From the NCBI GenBank assembly GCA_004297235.1, contig SCUR01000007.1:1-10314 (forward strand): a DNA stretch of 10,314 nt, read 5' to 3'. The stretch is from Candidatus Manganitrophaceae bacterium. Its GTDB lineage: Bacteria > Nitrospirota > Nitrospiria > SBBL01 > Manganitrophaceae. Of the stretch, positions 1 through 6,097 are shown piece after piece. Position numbers and translations under genes: made by a program. Below the pieces are notes generated by a model. The model was not told where the DNA came from and did not search any database. It saw nothing but the letters and a program-made list of their open reading frames with translations. Position 1 is the first letter of the stretch. Each line of letters begins with the position of its first letter.

Positions 1-100
1 CGACGGTGACCATTTGCGGCTCGATGTTCTTCGCCTTGAGGAGATCGAAAAGGGTTGTTTCCTGAACTTCTTCTTGTTTTCCGTTAATTTTAACGCGCAT
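1..100 (-). CDS. thiS: Sulfur carrier protein ThiS, N-terminal part (cut by the window edge)
   Basis: The minus strand reads an open frame from an ATG at 100 leftward off the window, giving 33 residues that begin MRVKINGKQEEV and continue through TLFDLL to a VTV strand. The pattern of beta strand, INGK turn, beta strand, then a helix with TLxDLL is the start of the small ubiquitin-like ThiS fold. Known ThiS proteins are about 65-70 residues long and carry sulfur as a C-terminal Gly-Gly thiocarboxylate for building the thiazole ring of thiamine. That diagnostic Gly-Gly end lies outside the window, so a related MoaD-type carrier is not formally excluded. An AAGGAA ribosome binding site lies 8 bases before the ATG. 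The gene diverges from the mraZ operon, and further thi genes may follow to the left. The family call is fairly sure; the symbol is an inference from the N-terminus alone. Confidence 0.78.
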   Translation of the reverse strand, partial: MRVKINGKQEEVQETTLFDLLKAKNIEPQMVTV

Positions 101-112
101 GATGCAGGTTCC

Positions 113-142
113 TTGACAGCCGTTTTAAATCGGTGCTATATA
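113..142 (+). promoter_or_regulatory. Candidate rightward sigma-70 promoter with a palindrome in its spacer
   Basis: A perfect -35 hexamer TTGACA (113-118) is followed, 17-18 bases on, by a TATA-rich -10 (CTATAT at 136-141 or TATATA at 137-142). The predicted start of transcription is near 149. Between the two hexamers lies an imperfect palindrome at 120-133 (CCGTTTTAAATCGG, six of seven pairs match), a typical place for a repressor to sit. The -35 overlaps the thiS ribosome binding site on the other strand. No confident gene follows it; the segment at 208-262 would be transcribed. Promoter calls by eye have a high false-positive rate. Confidence 0.45.
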
Positions 143-170
143 GTAGCCAACTTGTTGAGGAATATGGAAA

Positions 171-198
171 CTTATCAAATAAGCATCTCGAATGTCAA
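171..198 (-). promoter_or_regulatory. Candidate leftward promoter for thiS
   Basis: On the minus strand a perfect TTGACA (bases 198 to 193) is followed after 16 bases by GATAAG (176 to 171), a four-of-six match to the -10 consensus. Transcription would start near 164 and give thiS a leader of about 64 bases. I see no TPP riboswitch in that leader. The weak -10 makes this tentative. Confidence 0.3.
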
Positions 199-207
199 GG
201 CATTTTC

Positions 208-262
208 GCCGCTCCTCAGGACGCACCGGTAGGAGGCGGCCCTGAGGCAAGGAATCCGGTGC
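208..262 (+). other. G+C-rich segment able to fold as an H-type pseudoknot
   Basis: Stem 1 pairs 208-216 with 231-240 (nine pairs, G236 bulged). Stem 2 pairs 223-229 (GCACCGG) with 256-262 (CCGGTGC), seven pairs. The 5' strand of stem 2 lies in the loop of stem 1, so the two form an H-type pseudoknot with linkers of 6, 1 and 15 bases, which is sterically reasonable. A competing hairpin pairs 214-220 (CCTCAGG) with 241-247 (CCTGAGG) and excludes stem 1, so two states are possible. Smaller hairpins follow at 262-282 (CTCG/CGAG) and 286-306 (GAACC/GGTTC). It lies about 60 bases downstream of the candidate promoter at 113-142. It matches no RNA family I can name. The pairing is seen directly; function as an RNA is inference, and either strand could be the sense strand. 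Confidence 0.35.
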
Positions 263-693
263 TCGATTTAGTTTTTCCCGAGGAAGAACCGGAGTTCGAA
301 AGGTTCAGGGAAAGTACAGTAATGAAGCCGATCTACCGTACGAAGCTTGATCATTATGAGCAAGATTCAATCGGATTGCAACCCTTCAACGGAAGGAGAC
401 GGATGGAACTTTAGAGATCGCAATCGGTCTTTTGCGAAGAGTGCAAAACATTTTGGCGAGAATACTCCTAAGACGATCATTCATTTTTCGTTCTACCCAT
501 GGGGGGACCTCATTGGAAGATGCCCAACAGATGGTTCCTCATTTCCCTTCAAAATAGACATCTCTTCGTTCCACACCCGCTCGGAAAACACTGACCAATC
601 AAATATTTCGTAAGCATGCGCGTCCATTCTTCTCGGTTATTTTTCTCCTATGTCCATTCGGTATAACCTTTTGGAAGACCGGCCCTTTTTTTC
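263..693. other. Intergenic DNA with no gene I can support
   Basis: This stretch is less G+C-rich than the operon. Two weak plus-strand ORFs cross it: one ending at 414 (only in-frame starts downstream of the predicted transcription start: GTG 259 or ATG 322) and one from ATG 356 to 613 (86 codons including the stop). Neither has a convincing ribosome binding site or a recognisable domain. Small inverted repeats are present: TTTTGC/GCAAAA (430-435, 443-448) and GGTTAT/ATAACC (635-640, 663-668). An 8-base direct repeat GTCCATTC occurs at 622-629 and 652-659, exactly 30 bases apart, upstream of the mraZ promoter. I see no clear terminator. Confidence 0.5.
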
Positions 694-721
694 TTGACAA
701 AGTGAAAAGCTGGGGTATAAT
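694..721 (+). promoter_or_regulatory. Main promoter of the dcw operon (PmraZ)
   Basis: TTGACA (694-699) and TATAAT (716-721) both match the sigma-70 consensus perfectly, with a 16-base spacer, one short of the optimum. The predicted start is near 728, which gives mraZ a leader of about 37 bases. No other promoter this strong is visible before ftsW, so the whole cluster is probably transcribed from here. Confidence 0.88.
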
Positions 722-730
722 TCCCCCCAA

Positions 731-757
731 AGTGGGATGAAGTGGGATAACTTGGGG
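731..757 (+). promoter_or_regulatory. MraZ operator: three direct repeats with 10-bp period
   Basis: Three boxes, AGTGGGATGA (731), AGTGGGATAA (741) and a degenerate CTTGGGGGTG (751), put a TGGG core at 733, 743 and 753, exactly one helical turn apart. This matches what is known of MraZ operators, which are TGGG- or AAAGTG-type direct repeats at 10-bp spacing in front of mraZ. The first box starts just after the predicted transcription start. The third overlaps the only plausible ribosome binding site (GGGGGTG, 754-760). Bound MraZ could therefore block promoter escape. Autoregulation is inferred from the family and the position. Confidence 0.85.
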
Positions 758-764
758 GTGCGGG

Positions 765-1208
765 GTGTTCCTGGGAAAATACCAGCATACGATCGATTCA
801 AAAGGACGCCTGAGTATCCCGGTTAAGTTTAGAGAGTTTTTGAATAGTTACTCGAATGGAACCGTGATTATCACGACCGATCTCGACCGTTGCCTGGCGG
901 CGTATCCGCTTCAAGAGTGGAATTTAATGACGGAGAAAGCAAAGAAACTGCCGACCATGGACAAGGGGGTCAAGAATTTTCTGAGATTTTTTTATTCTCG
1001 CGCGACGGAGTGTCCGCTTGATAAACAAGGTCGGGTTCTCCTCCCGCCGCCGCTTCGAGAGTATGCCCAGGTGGATGGCGATGTGGTCGTCGTGGGGATT
1101 GAAAATCGATTTGAGATTTGGAATCCCCAAAAGTGGCAGGAGAATGAGGCATTAGTGACCGAAAACAGTGAACGGATTCAGGAGGCCTTGGCCAGCTTGG
1201 GAATGTGA
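765..1208 (+). CDS. mraZ: Transcriptional regulator MraZ
   Basis: The 147-residue product has the length and layout of MraZ: two tandem AbrB-like swapped-hairpin domains, each with the family DxxxR signature (DSKGR at residues 11-15 and DKQGR at 86-90). The start FLGKYQHTIDSKGRLSIP and the later RVLLPPPLREYA are characteristic. MraZ forms ring-shaped oligomers that bind direct repeats upstream of its own gene and generally represses the dcw operon. Matching boxes lie immediately upstream here. Translation starts at GTG 765; the first residues fit the family exactly and no ATG would do. The ribosome binding site is a G-run (754-760) shared with the third operator box. It is the first gene of the operon, followed by a 150-base gap before the next likely start. 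Confidence 0.97.
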   Translation: MFLGKYQHTIDSKGRLSIPVKFREFLNSYSNGTVIITTDLDRCLAAYPLQEWNLMTEKAKKLPTMDKGVKNFLRFFYSRATECPLDKQGRVLLPPPLREYAQVDGDVVVVGIENRFEIWNPQKWQENEALVTENSERIQEALASLGM

Positions 1209-1358
1209 GCGGGCGGGATCGCGTTTTACCCTCCTCCTGATTGTAGATGGGTTCTACGCGTCGTGTCCTCTCCCCATCAAAGATCCGAAAAAATATGTGA
1301 TTCGAGCGCGATCCGGAAAGACAAACCCTTCAGGGCGATTCAAGAAGTGCTCGCAGCC

Positions 1359-2303
1359 ATGGTGGAACCGAGTTTCTCGGAAAGAGAAAATGAAGGGGAG
1401 TGGGCCCACCAGCCTGTTCTTGTCCAAGAGGTTCTCGTCGCTTTGGGATGCCAACCCCAAGCGAAGAAGATCTATCTCGATTGCACCGTCGGGATGGGCG
1501 GCCATACCGAAGCCATCCTTGCTGCAACGGCGCCCGAGGGGAGGGTTGTCGGACTGGATCGGGATGAAGAGGCCCTCGCTTTAGCGGAGAAACGACTTCG
1601 TCCCCACCGCGACCGCATCATTCTTCGAAAAGGCTCTTTCAAGGAACTCCCGGAAATTTCCGCAGAACTCAATTTGAAAGAAGTCGACGGCATTCTTTTC
1701 GACCTCGGCGTCTCCTCTCTTCATCTGGATCGGGCCGAACGAGGGTTCTCTTTTCAGAAGCCGGGGCCGCTCGATATGCGGATGGACCAGACGCAGCAGG
1801 AGACGGCGGCCGACTTGATCGATCGCGCCAGCGAGCGCGAACTCGCCGACATCATCCGGACCTATGGAGAGGAGCGGTGGGCCAAGCGGATCGCCTCCGC
1901 GATCGTCCGGTTTCGTTCGGAGAACGGGCCGATCACCCGGACGGAGGAGTTGGAAGGGATCATCTGGCGCGCCTATCCTGCAAAGCAGCGCCACGGCCGA
2001 ATCCATCCGGCGACGCGGACTTTTCAGGCGCTTCGGATGGTGGTCAATCGAGAGATGACGCAGCTGGAGGCCGGTCTTGAAGCGGCCCTCTCCTTGTTGG
2101 CGGTCGGGGGACGGCTGGTCGTCATTTCATTTCATTCCCTCGAGGATCGTTTCGTCAAGCAGATGTTCAAGAAGTGGGCAATGCAGGAGCCGCGTCGATT
2201 CATCAATCTTTATAAAAAACCGATCCAGGCGGGACCGGAGGAGGTTTCGAGAAATCAACGGGCCCGAAGCGCCAAACTCCGCTCACTTGAGAGGGCCGCA
2301 TGA
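1359..2303 (+). CDS. rsmH: 16S rRNA (cytosine(1402)-N(4))-methyltransferase RsmH (MraW)
   Basis: RsmH uses S-adenosylmethionine to methylate N4 of C1402 in the 30S decoding centre. From ATG 1359 the protein has 314 residues, normal for the family. Visible motifs are HQPVLVQEVL (17-26), the SAM loop DCTVGMGGH (41-49), GVSSLHLD followed by RGFSF (128-132), QALRMVVNREM, and SFHSLEDR (257-264). The frame is open further upstream to GTG 1263 (346 residues), but those 32 extra residues resemble nothing in the family. I prefer ATG 1359, although its ribosome binding site is poor, so the start is uncertain. The stop overlaps the ftsL start as ATGA. The conserved place next to mraZ supports the call. 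Confidence 0.95.
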   Translation: MVEPSFSERENEGEWAHQPVLVQEVLVALGCQPQAKKIYLDCTVGMGGHTEAILAATAPEGRVVGLDRDEEALALAEKRLRPHRDRIILRKGSFKELPEISAELNLKEVDGILFDLGVSSLHLDRAERGFSFQKPGPLDMRMDQTQQETAADLIDRASERELADIIRTYGEERWAKRIASAIVRFRSENGPITRTEELEGIIWRAYPAKQRHGRIHPATRTFQALRMVVNREMTQLEAGLEAALSLLAVGGRLVVISFHSLEDRFVKQMFKKWAMQEPRRFINLYKKPIQAGPEEVSRNQRARSAKLRSLERAA

Positions 2304-2632
2304 GAGAATGGTTTCGTCAATTGGAATCGCGGTTCGTCTTTTTGCTTCTGGGCGGAGCGATCCTCTTTTTTGCCTTCCTCTCCCTCTGGCAGCGCAACCA
2401 AATGATTCATCTCGGCTATGAAATTGAGCAGCTCCACCAGCAGAAGGCGGAATTGAGGCGGATCCATCAATCGCTGTTGGTGGAGGCGGAGAGTTTAAGC
2501 GCCATCGAACGGGTCGAGCAGATTGCCGCGCGTCAGCTCAAGATGTCGCCGGTGCTTCCCGAACAGCGAGTTTATATCAAACAAGCAAAAGACGGAAGAG
2601 CCGCTTCGGATCGGGAGGAGAGAGCGCGGTGA
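2300..2632 (+). CDS. ftsL: Cell division protein FtsL
   Basis: The 110-residue protein has the bitopic layout of FtsL: a short cytoplasmic N-terminus, one membrane helix (about residues 12-30), then a periplasmic coiled coil (about 34-68, rich in E, Q, L and R in heptads), then a short region with the RVEQIAARQLKM pattern common in FtsL/DivIC proteins. FtsL pairs with FtsB in the divisome and helps activate FtsW and FtsI. Sequence conservation in the family is low, so the call rests on topology, length and the classic position between rsmH and ftsI. The ATG overlaps the rsmH stop, with GAGAGGG just upstream. Its own stop overlaps the ftsI start (GTGA), which suggests coupled translation. Confidence 0.88.
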   Translation: MREWFRQLESRFVFLLLGGAILFFAFLSLWQRNQMIHLGYEIEQLHQQKAELRRIHQSLLVEAESLSAIERVEQIAARQLKMSPVLPEQRVYIKQAKDGRAASDREERAR

Positions 2633-4596
2633 TCTCAAAACGCTCCACATCCGGGGGGAAGCCTCCGTCCGGCTCCTCCATAAATAAACGTCGGGGGAAT
2701 TCCGCGGTGCTGCTGGTCTCTTCGCTCCTGACGGTCGGATTTCTGGTCGTCTTGATTCGACTGGTGGTCTTGCAAGCGTTCCAACATGCGGAATGGTCGA
2801 AGCGCGCCGAACGGGAGCACGAAAAGAACGTCTCCATCGAGGCGGAGCGGGGAGCGATCTATGATCGGAATGGAACGGTCCTCGCCATGAATGTCGAGAT
2901 CCCTTCGGTTTATGCCGTTCCGGGCGAGATCCGAAATGCCGCGGCGGTTTCTCGAAAGCTGGGGCCGATTTTAAACATCGATCCGAAGAGCCTGGCGAAA
3001 AAAATAGACGAGGGAAAAAACTTCGTTTGGCTGGCCCGGAAAATCGAGCCGGCGAAGGCGGAGCAGATCCGGCGTCTTCAATTGGAAGGAATCGGTTTTG
3101 TGATGGAGAGCCAACGCTTTTATCCGAAGCGGGCCCTCTTCGGCCATCTCTTGGGGTTCGCCGGTCTGGACAATCGCGGCCTGGAAGGGATTGAGCTGAA
3201 GTATGACACCACGCTGCGCGGAGAGAAGGGATGGCTGGTTTTGGAGAGAGACGCCCACGGCAAATCGATCTTCCCGAAGGATCTCAATTATATCGCCCCC
3301 TCCCGCGGCAAAGATCTCTATCTGACCGTCGATGAGGTGATCCAGCATGTCAGCGAGCGGGAGCTCGATCGGGTAGTCGATCAGACACACGCCAAAGGGG
3401 GGACGATCATCGTCATGGATCCTTGGAACGGGGAGATCTTGGCGATGGCGGTCCGTCCCCGCTTCAATCCCAACACGGTTCGAACGCATCAACCTTCCGA
3501 GTGGCGCAACCGGGCGATCACCGACGCCTATGAGCCCGGCTCCACGTTTAAGATTGTCGCCGCTTCGGCGGCATTGGAAGAAAAGGTGGTCGATCCAAAC
3601 GAGCTGATCGATTGCGAGGAGGGTGCCTATCCGCTCTTCGGGACGGTGATTCACGATCATGAGCCGGTCGGCGTCGTTCCCTTTCGCCAGGTGATTGCGA
3701 AGTCGAGCAACATCGGAACGGCGAAGGTGGCGCAGCGTCTCGGCGAGAAACGTCTGTCGAGCTACATCACCGCCTTCGGCTTCGGAGAGCGTCTCGGAAT
3801 CGATTTGTTCGGAGAGACCCCCGGCCTGGTTCGGGATCCGGGGCGCTGGTCAAAGCGCTCGCTCGCTTCGGTTGCGATCGGTCAGGAAATCGGCGTCACC
3901 CCGCTTCAGGTAATCACGGCGTTTTCCGCGATCGCCAACGGAGGATGGGTGATGACGCCTCATCTCGTCCGGCAGGTGAAGCAGATCGATCTGCAGCAGG
4001 TCGGCGGAGCGGGAAGGCTGATTAAAGAGTCCTCTCCTCAGGTCCGCCGAAGGGCCGTTTCGGAGGGGACGGCGCGGGAAATGGTTCGGATTCTTGAAGG
4101 GGTCGTCTCGAAATCGGGAACCGGGGTCAAGGCGACGATCCCCGGCTATACCGTTGCGGGGAAGACCGGCACGGCGCAGAAAATCGATCCCGCGACGGGC
4201 CGTTACTCCGCGCACGACTTCGTTAGCTCCTTTGTCGGATTTGCGCCGGCGGAAGATCCGGCTGTCGCGATTCTCGTCATGGTCGACGAGCCCGAAGGAG
4301 AAGCGTGGGGAGGGAGCGTCGCCGCGCCGGTTTTCTCCGCGATCGGTCGGGAGGTGCTCCACTATCTGAAGGTGCCGCCGCATCCTCCCGTCGCCGAGCA
4401 GGTCTTGACCGCTTCGCTGAACGTTCAGGATGAAGCGGAGAGCCACCCGGGAAGCCGTTCTCCGAAGCGCCGATTCACGGGCGCGGCCGCTCCAAAGAGG
4501 CCGACGGCGGCTTCTCTGCTGAACGTGTCGAGCGCCGTCGCATCCAACGGCTTGGCAACACGCCGCACACAGAGAGAGTTGCTTGAAACTGAGTGA
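2629..4596 (+). CDS. ftsI: Septal peptidoglycan transpeptidase FtsI (class B PBP)
   Basis: FtsI crosslinks septal peptidoglycan as partner of FtsW. The 655-residue product has a basic N-terminus, one membrane anchor (about 25-48), the pedestal signature RGAIYDRNG (74-82) and a transpeptidase domain with all three active-site motifs: STFK (305-308, nucleophile S305), SSN (359-361) and KTGT (512-515). The catalytic domain ends near residue 585. No PASTA domain follows, unlike SpoVD-type homologues; instead the last 55 or so residues are rich in A, S, R and P and look disordered. The start is GTG 2629, overlapping the ftsL stop as GTGA, with GGGAGGAG about nine bases before. The 3' end overlaps murE by 14 bases. 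The family is certain; FtsI rather than another class B PBP follows from its place in the operon. Confidence 0.96.
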   Translation: MISKRSTSGGKPPSGSSINKRRGNSAVLLVSSLLTVGFLVVLIRLVVLQAFQHAEWSKRAEREHEKNVSIEAERGAIYDRNGTVLAMNVEIPSVYAVPGEIRNAAAVSRKLGPILNIDPKSLAKKIDEGKNFVWLARKIEPAKAEQIRRLQLEGIGFVMESQRFYPKRALFGHLLGFAGLDNRGLEGIELKYDTTLRGEKGWLVLERDAHGKSIFPKDLNYIAPSRGKDLYLTVDEVIQHVSERELDRVVDQTHAKGGTIIVMDPWNGEILAMAVRPRFNPNTVRTHQPSEWRNRAITDAYEPGSTFKIVAASAALEEKVVDPNELIDCEEGAYPLFGTVIHDHEPVGVVPFRQVIAKSSNIGTAKVAQRLGEKRLSSYITAFGFGERLGIDLFGETPGLVRDPGRWSKRSLASVAIGQEIGVTPLQVITAFSAIANGGWVMTPHLVRQVKQIDLQQVGGAGRLIKESSPQVRRRAVSEGTAREMVRILEGVVSKSGTGVKATIPGYTVAGKTGTAQKIDPATGRYSAHDFVSSFVGFAPAEDPAVAILVMVDEPEGEAWGGSVAAPVFSAIGREVLHYLKVPPHPPVAEQVLTASLNVQDEAESHPGSRSPKRRFTGAAAPKRPTAASLLNVSSAVASNGLATRRTQRELLETE

Positions 4597-6097
4597 GTGG
4601 TTAACGCTCTTTTCAGCCGTTGCGATCTCCGGGAAGGCCGATCTGGAGATCGCGTCGATCGCTTCCGATTCGAGGGAGGTGACGCCGGGAGGACTTTTTG
4701 TCGCTCTGGCCGGGGCAAAGCAGGACGGCCGTCAATATATTTCGGAGGCGATCCGGCGAGGGGCGACCGCCATCGTGGCGGAAGGAGCGTCGGGCGGGGT
4801 CGGTTTGAAGGACCGGAAAGCCGATCCGCCGCTTGTCTATATTCAGGTGGCCGACGCGCGACAGGCGCTCGCCCATTTGGCCTCTTATTTTTACGGCAAT
4901 CCGACCGACGGTCTTCACCTCATCGGTGTGACCGGCACCAACGGGAAGACCACCACGGCCTTTCTGGCGCAAGCCCTGCTGCGAACGGCCGGTTTTAAAA
5001 CGGGGCTGATCGGAACGGTCCGATTTGATCTGGGGGACACCCTCCGGACGGCGACGCATACCACGCCGGGGGCGCTGGAGCTGCAGTCGCTCTTCGCGGA
5101 GATGCGCAAGGCCGGCACGACCCATGTCGTCATGGAAGTTTCCTCTCACGCGCTCGATCAGGGACGGGTGGAGGGGTGCTGGTTCGACGCGGCGATCTTT
5201 ACAAATCTGACGCAGGACCATCTCGACTATCACGGCACGCTGGAGGCCTACTTTGCCGCCAAACGAAAGCTCTTCGATCAGACGGGGATGACATTGGTGA
5301 ACCTGGATGATTCGTGGGGAAAGCGCATCCGGAATGAGATCCCAGGACGGTGTTGGGGCTACGGAATCGCCGAGCGGGGCGACTTCTATCCGAAGGCGAT
5401 GGAGATCGGCCCGAAAGGAATCGAGATGACGGTGGCGAGCCCGCTGGGGGAGATGGAAATCCGATCTCCTCTCGTCGGGCGCTACAACGTTTACAATCTC
5501 TTGGCGGCGATCGGGGCCGGGGCGGCGCTGGGGCTCTCGAAAGAGTCGATCGTTTCCGGGGTGGCCGCAATGACCGGGGTGCCGGGGCGATTCGAGAAGA
5601 TCGACGCCGGCCAGCGGTTTTTGGTCATCGTCGATTATGCCCACACGGAGGATGCGCTGGACCGGCTGCTTCAGGCGGTGGCGGACCTTCACCCGAGCCG
5701 GATCATCACCGTCTTCGGCTGCGGCGGCGACCGCGACCGGGGGAAGCGGCCGAAAATGGGAGCGGTCTCCGCGCGTCACAGCGATGTCACGCTGCTGACC
5801 TCCGATAATCCGCGCAGCGAGCCGCCGCTCACGATCATTCAGGAGATCGAAGCGGGCCTTCGGTCGGCCGATGCGTCGGCGCACTATGAAATTCTTCCGA
5901 ACCGGCGCGAGGCGATCGAGCGGGCGATCGATCTGGCCGAAGCGGGAGACGCCGTCGTGATCGCCGGCAAAGGGCATGAAGATTATCAGATCATCGGGGC
6001 GGAGCGTCTTCCCTTCGATGATCGGGAAGTCGCGCGCGCCGCTTTAGAGCGAAAACACGGGAGGCGGGCGGCGGGAGGCGTGAGGGGGAAGGGATGA
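4583..6097 (+). CDS. murE: UDP-MurNAc-L-Ala-D-Glu:meso-diaminopimelate ligase MurE
   Basis: MurE adds the third stem-peptide residue in the cytoplasm, using ATP. The 504-residue product has the three Mur ligase domains. Visible are SDSR (28-31) in the UMP-binding domain, the ATP loop GTNGKTT (118-124, K122), the substrate-binding TTP (160-162), the presumed carbamylated K227 in AAKRKLF, and DNPR (408-411), which marks meso-diaminopimelate rather than lysine specificity. DYAHTEDAL has E where DYAHTPD is usual. The start is TTG 4583, chosen because KLSEWL right after it fits the family N-terminus and AGAGAGAG precedes it; it overlaps ftsI by 14 bases. The last dozen residues (RRAAGGVRGKG) are a G- and R-rich tail encoded by a heptamer tract. 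The stop overlaps murF as ATGA. Confidence 0.97.
   Translation: MKLSEWLTLFSAVAISGKADLEIASIASDSREVTPGGLFVALAGAKQDGRQYISEAIRRGATAIVAEGASGGVGLKDRKADPPLVYIQVADARQALAHLASYFYGNPTDGLHLIGVTGTNGKTTTAFLAQALLRTAGFKTGLIGTVRFDLGDTLRTATHTTPGALELQSLFAEMRKAGTTHVVMEVSSHALDQGRVEGCWFDAAIFTNLTQDHLDYHGTLEAYFAAKRKLFDQTGMTLVNLDDSWGKRIRNEIPGRCWGYGIAERGDFYPKAMEIGPKGIEMTVASPLGEMEIRSPLVGRYNVYNLLAAIGAGAALGLSKESIVSGVAAMTGVPGRFEKIDAGQRFLVIVDYAHTEDALDRLLQAVADLHPSRIITVFGCGGDRDRGKRPKMGAVSARHSDVTLLTSDNPRSEPPLTIIQEIEAGLRSADASAHYEILPNRREAIERAIDLAEAGDAVVIAGKGHEDYQIIGAERLPFDDREVARAALERKHGRRAAGGVRGKG
6061..6088 (+). repeat. Degenerate 7-bp tandem repeat at the murE/murF junction
   Basis: Four degenerate heptamers follow one another: GAGGCGG, GCGGCGG, GAGGCGT, GAGGGGG. 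They encode the extra tail of MurE and run into the ribosome binding site of murF. A 7-base unit changes frame with every copy, so copy changes would alter the MurE C-terminus and its overlap with murF. The tract is short and degenerate, so chance in G-rich DNA is possible. Confidence 0.45.

Noticed and set aside
101..170. TPP riboswitch in the thiS leader
   Set aside because: The likely leader is only about 64 bases and shows none of the conserved TPP aptamer sequences on the minus strand.
14..232. Plus-strand ORF of 72 codons opposite thiS
   Set aside because: Its first part is antisense to thiS, and the rest crosses the promoters and half of the pseudoknot segment; there is no protein resemblance.
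430..457. TTTTGC/GCAAAA hairpin followed by CATTTT as a terminator
   Set aside because: The stem is six mostly A-T pairs and the T-run is interrupted; too weak to call.
761..766. Fourth MraZ box at CGGGGT
   Set aside because: It lacks the T of TGGG at the expected phase (763) and falls on the start codon.
1243..1257. GTAGA/TCTAC hairpin between mraZ and rsmH
   Set aside because: Five pairs with a five-base loop and no T-run; this is expected by chance.
2971..4446. Minus-strand ORFs opposite ftsI (229 and 198 codons)
   Set aside because: The plus strand here encodes the FtsI active-site motifs; the antisense frames look random.
4613..5977. Long minus-strand ORF (454 codons) opposite murE
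   Set aside because: It is the antisense shadow of a G+C-rich gene with all MurE motifs on the plus strand; its translation is rich in R, P, G and H with no domain.
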